From NCBI RefSeq assembly GCF_029962835.1, contig NC_080588.1:67252501-67316500 (forward strand): 64,000 nt of DNA, written 5' to 3'. The notes below the pieces were generated by a model. That model was not told where the DNA came from and did not search any database. It worked only from the letters and a program-made list of their open reading frames with translations. The stretch is from Magnolia sinica. Taxonomy: Eukaryota; Streptophyta; Magnoliopsida; Magnoliales; Magnoliaceae. Every line of letters begins with the position of its first letter. Positions within the stretch are counted from its first letter, which is position 1. Shown piece after piece: positions 35,540 through 46,700 of this stretch. A program made the position numbers and the translations under genes.

Positions 35540-36235
35540 GTTGAGTAAGACCAAGTTAGGGCTGACGTTACTTGATTCAATTTTGAAACAGATTTTGTTA
35601 CAGAAAAATCTGAACAAGGATAATCGGGGTTGGCCTGAGCTATCTGAACCAGTTAACAAGGCCTCGGAAGGAGGGTACCATGTCAAATATGAGCCGACCC
35701 CCAAGTAATGACCGTAGGCTAGCTGAGAAGGCCGAGCCTGAGTGCGGATACTCCGTACGCCAAGACTGAGGCAGAGCCTGGATGTGGATGCTTCGTATGG
35801 TGAGGTTGAGCCTGAGCCCTGGTGAGGATACTTCATGTGCCGAGCTTGAAGACTAACCTAAATACGGATGTGACAGAATATCTCGCCCCAGAATACGCGC
35901 CTTTAAGACACGATACGCCGCACGACTCAAAGATTGCTGATAATATCTACACAATCACGATATCTTTCTGATTGAGTGAATCATGCCGAGATTAACTGAC
36001 ATGGATCGTCCAACCCACGGGTATAAATATCAGGGGACCCCATTGCTGCAAGTATGCAATATCTCACACCATCTCTCTACATTCGACTTAGACCAAAATT
36101 CCGTAGCCTGACTTAGGCATTGGAGGGTCCACCAACTAAGCTAGAGTCTCCTTTGCTCACCCTTTTGCACAGGACCAGGATCCGTCGAAGGTCCGTGGCA
36201 TTGAATGGAGCGTGGTCCAAATTTTGACCTCAACA
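35540..36235 (+). mobile_element. solo LTR or LTR fragment related to the Tat-type element
   Basis: In plus orientation it matches the reverse of the LTRs at 55011 and 63002: GATTGAGTGAATCATGCCGA, GCCTGACTTAGGCATTGGAG, and TATA box GTATAAATAT at 36021-36030. It ends with CAACA at 36235, as those LTRs end. The start is uncertain. No internal coding region follows. Confidence 0.55.
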
Positions 36236-36482
36236 GATTTAATCCGAACTCAGCCCGGAGTCAGTACCAAGTCTAACATGCTTGACCAACAGGGTTAAGC
36301 CTGTACTAATCTGGACCGAGTCCGGCTTGATCACAAGTACTGAGTTGGATCAAGCTGGCGTTGAGTCGGGTCAAGGGCAGTGTGTATCCATCGGATGAAA
36401 TCACAACTCAAAACCTAGGTACACTTATCAAAATTGTAGCCTCTCTATCAACTTCAGGGCATCTCATATCTAAAACGTCCAC

Positions 36483-36485
<3 letters not shown>

Positions 36486-36557
<72 letters not shown>
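36486..36557. repeat. (TA)n microsatellite, 72 bp
   Basis: A pure alternating run. A short open frame crossing it is an artefact of the repeat. Confidence 0.97.
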
Positions 36558-36560
<3 letters not shown>

Positions 36561-36812
36561 GCAGCAGGTGCTGCTGCTAACGTCCAGAGGATGAGCAGCA
36601 ACGTCCTGCTACGCTGTGACGTGAAGAGGGGGCAAATCAAGGGAGAAAAATATTTTCATTTTTCATGGTCGAATGCTATAACCCACCATAATTTTATATC
36701 ACAGTGAAAATTTGTCCCTTGGAGTTTCATGGGATTTCGCATCACATGGACCGTTCGAATTAAACGCCCATGACACATGTGCAAAGGTGTACATGTGTGA
36801 ACATGAGCATGA

Positions 36813-36814
<2 letters not shown>

Positions 36815-36898
<84 letters not shown>
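36815..36898. repeat. compound (TA)n-(GA)n microsatellite
   Basis: About 40 bp of TA followed directly by about 44 bp of GA, roughly 850 bp upstream of the GGP start codon. Confidence 0.97.
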
Positions 36899-36900
<2 letters not shown>

Positions 36901-37125
36901 CATGAGCTAAGTTTTAAATCGAGGTGAGTCACTATTGAGTTTGATTTTGGGTTGAGTCAAGTTAAGTCATGGGTGATCCAAACTTGACTCAACTTAAGTT
37001 TGGAACGGACGAAGTCTACTTGGTTGGGATCAACTCGCTTGTATCCAGCCTAAACAAGTAAATCATGTTTTTATTTATTTATTATTTTTTGTTTTTTGGG
37101 TTAGCTTGTTAGTACACACCTATGC

Positions 37126-37290
37126 CAGTACACAGAGTCCACGTTAGCCACCCCCGCTAGGGATCGATATGAAGACCCCGAGTGTTGAAACGAGGTATCT
37201 CCACTTAGGGTTCAAGTACCAATAGGTGGTGAAATTCCACTAGCGTGAGAGCGTGGGTGTGCGTGCGTGTGTAAAAAAAAAATAAATAAA
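37126..37290 (+). mobile_element. tRNA-derived SINE, plus orientation, copy 2
   Basis: Shares GAAGACCCCGAGTGTTGAAA, B-box-like GGGTTCAAGTACC, GGTGGTGAAATTCCACTAGC and a GT-rich stretch, and ends in an A-rich tail at about 37272-37290. It lies about 450 bp upstream of the GGP start. Confidence 0.55.
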
Positions 37291-37314
37291 GGGTTTGCTT
37301 AGTCGAGTCGCCTC

Positions 37315-37590
37315 GTGCCCAGCCATAGGTACCACGTAAGTTTTAGATCAAGCTGATATTTGAATTTTTCCTTCCAGATTCATGTGACTTTACCGACAGG
37401 TCGTATGGCAATTAAACATCATCACGGTGGGCCATAGGAAGATTTCAACGGTGGTGAGATTAGAACCGCTGCTTCCTATAGTGTGGTCCACTTGACCATT
37501 GGATCTAACTTATGTTTGGGCTCCCACCCTAAAATGATATGGAAAATGGATGGACGGTGCGGATAAAACCATACATAACAGTACCCAATA
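37315..37590. mobile_element. partial Mutator-type MITE core upstream of GGP
   Basis: AAGTTTTAGATCAAGCTGAT, GATTTCAACGGTGG, GTGTGGTCCACTTGACC and GGATGGACGGTGCGGATAAA match the right half of the family core. It ends with an AATCCGC cap-like string near 37595, within about 90 bp of the GGP TATA box. Confidence 0.55.
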
Positions 37591-37678
37591 CCCAATCCGC
37601 GTCCTATTAAAAGCTCCTACTCTAAGGGCATAATTGTAATTCAAGCTCCAAATGAGACTATTTTCAAAACCCCAGCAA

Positions 37679-37686
37679 TATATATA
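37679..37686 (+). promoter_or_regulatory. probable TATA box of the GGP gene
   Basis: TATATATA, followed by CACC, lies about 65 bp upstream of the ATG at 37748. This would give a leader of about 35 nt. Confidence 0.5.
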
Positions 37687-37747
37687 CACCGAGCCTCCTT
37701 TAGAATCCTCATACATCGAGAGAGAGGAGGAGCGCTGCATTTCTTCA

Positions 37748-40724
37748 ATGGAGAAGAAGAGATTTGCAGTGCTTCTATGTGCTGAGGACTCCGACTACGT
37801 GAAGAAGAAGTACGGAGGTTATTTCGACGTGTTCGTTGGGATGCTGAGCGAAGAAGGAGAGACATGGGACGTCTATCGTGTGGCCCTCGGTGAGTTTCCT
37901 GATGACGGAGAGATCAACGACTACGATGGATTCGTAGTCACAGGCAGCTGTCATGATGCTCATGGCAATGATGCTTGGATCTGCAAGCTGTTGGCTTTGC
38001 TGAAGAAGCTCCATTCCTTGCAGAAAAAAGTCCTTGGAATCTGCTTTGGACACCAGGTTTGTTTTTTCAGTCCATGCCTCTCTTTTTTTCTTTTTCTTTT
38101 TTTAATTTCTACAAAATGGGTTTTTTTTTAATTTTTTAATTTTATTATTTATATTGTTTTTTTTTTTTTTTTGGTTTATATAAAGGTAAAACGCAGGTAA
38201 TCCTTGGACTATTTAAAGTAAATTCCTATTCTGGTTACTGGGCCATAAGAGTCTTTCTAAAACCAAATTCATGAGGTGGGGCCCACCATAGATGTGCCGT
38301 AGAGTCCTATTTTTCTTTAAAGATGATCCCACCATCATGAACAAGGAGTTGAATATCGGCCTACCATTCAGTGATTTTATCTACGGATGGATCAGATTAA
38401 TGGGATGGTTTTAGTAATCCTACATTATGGTTGGCTTATTTATGAGTGATATACCTTTTGAACGGTTCGGATTATCCATAAGTATGGCCCAACAAGCGGA
38501 CTATGACTTCATTTGAGTGGGCCGCCGGACTACCATGTTTTTAGATACACAGCTGCCTGTTTCAATTTATAAAGTTTCTGTTTTGTTTTGTTCTTGTTTT
38601 TTGTTTTTTTGCCCCCTTTTGCAACGCTACTTGCATACACCCAGCTGGAAGCGCTTAATATACACGCCCTATACGTGTCAAAGAGGCACACGTACGAGAG
38701 ATTTGATTTGTTTCGCAGGTCTTTATGTGGCCTATAGACAAAAAGGCAGTGTGGCCACGCTGATCAGACGGGTACAAGAAAATGGATGGTTAAAACGAAG
38801 ATGACCAACGGTCCACATTCAGCGTACATGTGTGGCCCACCTTTGAGTTGCATTGCATGATCTTTCAGCTATCTTACAGTTGTGATATATCTGTTTGATG
38901 AGCCTCTCGGATCTTGCAAACGCTCAATTGGGGCTCGCAGTTGAGCGGTTGCGAGTCTCATTCACGTGAGACGTATTGATAAGAGATTAGCAGATGATAA
39001 GGACGAGCCGGCAGAACCGGGATACGGTTGAGCGGACGTGGGCCTGCCAGAGCCTTTTGCAGGAAGATCCTGCGCTGGATGCTAGGTGGGGCCAGCGTCA
39101 CGTTTGTGAGAAATTAATCCCGTGCAACCGTTTTGCTAGATCATCTCAGAATGTGCATTCAAAAATTAGGCGTAAATTACGTATTGATAGTTTTGATAAA
39201 ATAATATAGAAATCGAAAATATCAAAAATAAGCTGAGTGTTATCACATTATTAAAACACTATTCTTTCATTCTCAAAATAATCGAGAGTGCTGATGGGTT
39301 GCAGATAAATAACTTATAGGATATGACGAGATTGTACATGGTTCTGCCTTGAGCAAGTATAAATAAATGACTAATGAAATTCTGTATATACAGTTGACTG
39401 GTAGATAAAAATATTTTTTTTAAAATATCCCTGATCAAAGAGAAGAATAGAAAGTAAATAGCTGTCTTAGACCACTACACTGGTCTATTTTTTGAGGACT
39501 TGCGGGCTAAGGTTAGTATTGAACATTGCTGACTTGATCATAGAGCACTTAAGCTGTTTTTATTGGGTCGCATGAGATAGTGGTTCAAGTGGTTGGTGGT
39601 GGTCTAATGAACCACTCAGGCACTATTTATATAGACCAGGATTGCTGAACATTCTGATCTAGGGTCATAAGTACTCTATATGACCGTTTATGGCTGTTGG
39701 TGAGAAACTAGCCATTTAGTTAGCCGTTTTATGATTGTTGGACTAACTACATGCAGTAGTTTTTGCATGGTTTGGTTTAATATTGCATGAGCAATTACAT
39801 CACTCTTAAATGGCTAGTTCTAGCTTCTATATAAGATGGACTGGTCTTTTTCTAACCTCTTACCCACAACACTCCAACCACCTGACCCATAACTTTTGTC
39901 GCACCGATTCGCAAGGCAGCAACCTATCTATGACACGATGCGTATGTGCGAAGTGCAAAGCGCGCCACTAGCGCCTCTACAACCACACTGCCTCACATGC
40001 CAATGCCTTCGCCCTCGCATCGAGCCCGTGCGCGTGTTAGGGGTTCACGCGGGTCAGTTCGGTCTAGTTCTAAAGTGAGACCAAAGCCAAACCATTCCTA
40101 ACAGTTCTAGGAAAATCGAAACTAGAACCGAACCGTTTGCACCCTAAAACCGAACCAAAACCGGACTATAAAAACCGGTTCAGTTCTACAGTTATAAGCT
40201 TTTTATAATCCAGCTCAATTGCATATTTTTTTAATAATCCAACCTATGTCCATTTGTGTTGTGATTCATTTGATGAATGGTTTAGATATTGCATAAGGTG
40301 TGCAAAAATACAATTACAAAAACAATCAAAGGATGCATTATAAACCATGAATCATGGTCTAGGGATTAGGGTTTTTTTTAAAAAAATATTTATTGCTTGG
40401 GATGGTTAGGTTTCACGGTTCATTTCAGTTCATGGTTCGGTTCTGCATAACCCTAAGTCAAGCATCAAACCGAACTAATTGGTTCTTTGATTTTCGGAAC
40501 CGGAATCGAAACCGATGTATTTCAAAATTGTACCAGTTTGGCCAATTCCGGTCTGGTTTACCAGTTCTACCGGTTTTATGTGCACCCCTAGCGCATGTGT
40601 TCCAGTGCAAGTACTCTATGGATCCACCGAGCAAATAATAAGGTACTCTACACCTTTCCAATAAGGGACTTCCCAAGGCACACAAAAAAAAAAAAAAAAA
40701 CCCTCAAGTTTTAACAAACACTTA

Positions 40725-40768
<44 letters not shown>

Positions 40769-43700
40769 TAATCAAATAATTTCACAATATTCAAAACCAG
40801 ATTGTGTCGCATGAGAGGAAATATAAATAGTGGGGATTCACTACCTTAGAAACATTTATGCGGTCATAAAAATTCCATATCATGCTGAGGGCTTGTTTGT
40901 TAAATCTAAAGTATGAAGCTTCAATATGAACTTGAAGTGTGAAAATGATTTGATAAGTATGAAAATTAAGTTTTGAATCTACAATAATTTATTTATTAAC
41001 AAACATCTATTATATCTTGAATCTATTAATTGGACCCCCTATTGATAGGGTCATAACAACCTAAATGAACAAACCATACAAATATCATTTTGATCTAAAA
41101 GTGTTGTGGCCATTATAAAAAATAAAAAATTGGTTAGTTACCATTGTTTCCTGTACCGTGATCCATCTTCGATTTGGATCTACTTCATTTTTTGGGTCAT
41201 TTCTTAAAGTGAACTTTCAATACAGATATACGCATGGATGTAGTTGCATACATCACGGTGGGCCCCACAGCCAGAGATCTCACCCACATTGGTAGATTGA
41301 AGGACACGATTGCCTGATGAGGATGTCCGCAGCCCATAGCTGCTGACATGAGTGGGGGTGTGAGTTGCATATGTAGGGGAAAAGAAAAAAAGAGCCTATA
41401 GCTATTGGGCAGGGGCTTGTGGTCCCACCATGATGTATATGTTTTATCCATGTCAACATTGGTTTTTCTAGGTAATTTCACGGAATGATCCCAAAGAGTG
41501 AGGAAAATCCAAATCTCATGTGGACCACATCACAAGAAACAATAATGATTGAATGCATCACAAGAAACAATAATGATTGAATGCCCACCCATTAAAAGCT
41601 TCTTGAGACGTCAGCGGTTTTGGATGAACCTCATGAATGTGTTTTCCCTTTATCCAAGTCCGTGTGACCTAATCCATACTCTGATGGTAAATAAATGTTA
41701 CAGTGGACCTTAGGAAGTTTTTAATGGTGAGTGATCAGTTATTATTGATTTCTTGTGGAGTGGTCCACTTGAGACTTGAATATGTCTCTTTTTTTTTCTT
41801 TTGTTTCTTCGTTCTTATCATAAACTGATCTAGAAAAAATAGATAGACAATGTCATCATGGTGGAGCTTACGGAACACTGTCCAGTAGCGACCACGCTCC
41901 TACCAGTGTTAGTAGGCAGTCTGAGTCTAGATCTGGATCCACCGATACCGCTCCCCGCAAATCTGAGAAGCATGGTATGCTCGGTGGTGTGTTGACGTCA
42001 TCAAGTTCTGTGGCCCCACCATAATGTATGTGTTATATTCACACCATACATTTGGCGACATCGCTTTAGGTCATGATATAAAAACTGAGGTAGATGTACC
42101 ACCCCACCACGACCTAGCTGTAGATGGAGGGTCTTGTCACGGCCTACATGGAGCCTACTGTGATGTACATGTTTTATCTATGCCAGCCGTCGGAATTGAG
42201 TAGACCCACGTTACCATAAACTGTGAGAATTGGGTGCCCACCGTTGAAACTTCTCGAGGGCGCGTGGAAGTATTTGATCAAGCTAATGTTTGTGTTTTTC
42301 CTTCATCCCTATTCGTGTGTGACTTATGAAGAAGTTATATGGCAAACAAATCTCACAGCGAACCCTAAGAAGGTTTCTATTATAATTGTTCAATTTTCAT
42401 CGCTTTCTAGGTTGTTGCCCACCTAAGCATTGGATGTGCCTCATTTTCTATGCTCTTGCTCTAGAATAATCTGAAGAGGTTTATGGACGGTGTGGATTTA
42501 ACATGTAAATTATGATGGGCCAAAGAAATTCCACACGTTAAAAATTGTGTTGTTATTACCCGATCCATTTCGAGAGAGAAGTAATGTGAGGCAATTTTAA
42601 AAGCAAAAGAAGCAACTTTTAATGCCGAATGTTTCGTAATAAACTCGTTCCTCAGTTTTCCCTCTCTTACTATCCACTTGAGTTTTGGATCCACCCTTTT
42701 TTTTTTTTTTTTTTTGAATGTACTGAAATGATCTCATCAAAACGGATGAACGGAGTGGATTTCAAGTGCCAAACACGAGCGCCCAACACGTGCCGACGTG
42801 ACACGTGGCTGGATATCGAACGTTCAGTCCCCTCGATGCATGTGTTTGTCTCACTCGTCAGGTAAGGAGAGAGACATGGGCGCATTAAATGTAGATCGGT
42901 AGCTGACCACCCATTTCATCGGACATTCGTGCCCACTCTGATGGAAGCGGATTGCGTATGGAGTAATCCGTGGGGTCCACCGTGATTTATGTATCTTATC
43001 CACTCCGTCCATCCATTTTACCAGATAATTTTAGGGCTTCAACCGAAAAATGAAGCATATCCAAAGCTCAATTTAACCACACCACAGGAAAAGGTGTAAA
43101 TTGAACATATACCGTTGAAAAATTCCTGGGGACCACAGAAGTTTTGGATCAAGCTGGTATTTGTGTTTTCCCTTCATCCGTGTCTGTGTCTTATGAACAG
43201 TTGGGATGACAAATAAACATCACTGTGGGCCCTACCAAGGTTTCAATGGTGGAAATCATTTTTCTCACTGTTTCCTGTTGGCTTTGGATACGATTCAATT
43301 CACGGTGGTCCCAAAAGAGTTTACTCAGTACGCAATACGATTCCAATCAGATAAGTGGTCAGACCGAAATTTTCGCGTGTGGACCACCGCTCAAACGTCC
43401 TGGATCTTTCACATCATGAACGTGTGTACAGGTGTCCGTTCGGGGTTTTTCGTCGTTTTGGATGTTTGAAACTGGAAAGGAATTCTATCGTGCGCATGTG
43501 GTTAAGGACACCCAACGATGTGGACCTTCGAATCCCCTTCCCATCTCTCAATTTCTCCCATGTCTAGTACTGCATATAAGAACCGTCCACGCAGAGATGG
43601 TCGGGCAATCAGAGCCGTTCATGTTGTAGGTGTACTTTAGACCGACCAAAGTAATATGCTTACGCTGTATGGATGATCCTAACCATTGATATATATTGTT

Positions 43701-46700
43701 GGAAGTGGACCAGTGAAAAAAGAAAAGCTTTCGATGGTTCGTAATTTGGCTTCACAGATCAGTGGTCAGGATCATCCTTTCAGTACTTAATAGCCCATCG
43801 AATATATCGCCTGAAATATGGACGGTTCACAATGACACACGTGTATGGGCAACCTTTGTGTGACATCATTAAGATGAGATCAATTATCTTAATCTGCTTG
43901 TAATTACTTTCTTAAAATGAGATATTTTGCTATCTATTAACAGATTTTGTGCCGATCATTGGGCGGAAAGACGGGCCGTGCGATCAACGGTTGGGATATC
44001 GGATTGACGACTATCAATTTCTCACCGTCGAAATCACTAGCTGCATTGCAGATCCCTTCCTCTCTGACCATAATCGAGTGTCACAGAGATGAGGTAAATT
44101 GTTTTTTTTTTTTTTTTTTCATACTTAATTATCATTCATGAGTAGCTTTGTGATGGCATAATCGGTGCCCATGTGAGCAATCTGGACCGTCCAATTGATG
44201 GACCAGATCAATGTCCCCATTCTTTAATGGGGGCTTAGTATAGTCAGAAAAGCATTGGATGGTTAGGATGATCTGATCAATGTGAATTTTGGGACAATGT
44301 CTATTGGACCTTTTGATCGATGCGTGATCGGCTAATCAGTGCTCATGTGAGTGATCTGAACCATCCATTTGATGGACCTAATCAATGTCCCCATTCTTTA
44401 GTGGGCCTTTGTATGGTCAGAAAAGCATTGGATGGTTAGGATGATCTGATCAATGTGAACTTTTGGACAATGTCTATTGGACCATCTGATCGATGCATGA
44501 TCGTCTAATCAGTGCCCATGTGAGTGATCTGAACCATCCAATTGATGAACCAAATCAATGTACCCATTCTTTAGTGGGCCATTGTATGGTGAGAAAAGCA
44601 TTGGATGGTTAGGATGATCTGATCAATGTGAACTTTGGGACAATGTCTATTGGACCGTCTGATCAATGCATGATCGTCTAATCAGTGCCCATGTGAGTGA
44701 TCTGAACCATCCATTTGATGGACCTAATCAATGTCTCCATTCTTTAGTGGGCCTTTGTATGGTCTGAAAATCTTTGGATGGTTAGGATGATCTAATCAAT
44801 GTGATTTTTGGGACAATGTCAATCGGACCATCTGATCAATGCACATTTGTAGTGATCAGACAGTCGAGATCGCATGTCGAATTTGTGATCGGACATTGAC
44901 ATCCTTTTTCTTTTTTTCTTTTTTTTTTAAACACACGCACACACACACCCCACACACTCACGCTAGTGGAATTTCACCACGTATGGGTACTCGAACCCTT
45001 TGACATCCTTGAGTTCGAGATTGACCCAAATCCTGATAAATGAAGGTACGGGAGCTGCCACCATGCGCGGAGGTGATGGCATGGTCGGAGAAGACGGGGA
45101 TCGAGATGTTCAAATGTGGGGACCACATTATGGGCATCCAGGGCCATCCCGAATACACGAAGGACATTCTCATGCACCTCATAGACCGCCTCCTCCAACG
45201 CGATCTCATACAGGTATTGCACATTGTCCGTTATCTATGCATGTGTATATTTGTATATATGTATGTTTTAGTTGTCCAAGTATAAAGAATTACTTTGTAA
45301 TTATTGTTTTTGCTCAAATCTGATCGTTCGTGTTCCGCCTCATATTAGCCGAACAAGGAGATATTGGGGCGCCAATTGTGGCTGGATACCCTCCGATGCG
45401 TAAGTCAAAATATGGACTCACAGTGAGCATAGTAGAATCGAGATAGTTATGCATAGCTTCCCCTTTAATGGGTAATTATGTGTAGCTTACCCTTTAATTG
45501 GGTAATGTATTTATAAGTATTATTAGGCGACTTTTGTTTCTGAGTAGATCTGTAAGATACACTAGAAGGGCCCATATCAGAATCGAAATCTATTTTCAAA
45601 TATTTTTCCAATCATGCATTGATTGGTGTGATCTTCAACTAAGATTTCGCTGGACAATTCTGCTTATATATGGTGCAAGATTCTCTTACAATTTTTATTA
45701 CGAGGTTGATGTCGGTATTTAAGGTCGATGTCAACATTTAAATTCGAGGTCGGCATTCATTGTCGAGATCATCGTCCGAGGTCGAGGTCTATTAATGAGT
45801 CTCATTCTAGTTAGGTTAACTATTTCAACTTAGTTATCGAGTCTCCCTACTCAACTCATCTTCAAGTCTCCCTACTCAGCTCATCTTCTCTAAACCTTTG
45901 GTAGCTTAGAGCGTTTGCTTTGATTGCCATTTTATCACCTATCTCACACATAGGGTCATCTTGATTTTACCCATAACAATTACAATTACAAAGCAGGCTG
46001 TTATGGCATGATGGGGCTTTGGAAAAAAAAAAACTTTATTAATCTTGTAAAAGACTATAATGGTTTTTATGGATCATTTTTTTGATAATGGCCATTATAT
46101 CTCTATGACCAATAATGATTTCCACCATTACTATTATGTAATCATTTTTTAATACATTGTTTCTTACCATGCATACTTGCAGGGCTAAACTCGAATTTGC
46201 ATTTGTGTTCCTTGTTAATAGACCTAAAATCCAAGCATTTTAGGGTAGCAAACTTGATATTCAACGAACACAGGAAGACATTTTAAACGAACGTACGAGT
46301 ATTTTGGAAACTGAAAGATGTAAATGTTGTTTGCCATATTGTTCAGATTTCACAAGTGAAGAGCCCTTAAACGGCTACTATTTATAAAATATAGTTCAAA
46401 TTTTACTTGTGAAAAGCCTTTAAATAGCTTGATTTTACCCTAAAAAAGAAAATTTACCCTTGCAATTAGCTGTAGGAGCAGTTAAAACTTAAGGAATGGG
46501 AGACCTTTTTTTTTTTTTTTTTTGAAAATTCACATCCCAGAGTCCTGAATTAGACTAATGAAATCCCATCTACTATAATAACAAATAAGCACCACACCTA
46601 AATTGTTCTCCTTCTTATTTTATAATTATAATTTATCTTTGTTTAATAATAATTTAATCTTTCAATAAGATACTCGTTGTATCAATAGATGTTAAGAAAG

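Noticed and set aside
36361-36594. Open frame with Ile-Tyr repeats
   Set aside because: It is produced by the (TA)n microsatellite.
37775-38053. Minus-strand open frame opposite GGP exon 1
   Set aside because: It exactly shadows the coding exon and has no recognisable domain.
44165-44858. CRISPR-like repeat array
   Set aside because: Units are head-to-tail with no separate spacers and lie in a plant intron, so this is an ordinary tandem repeat.
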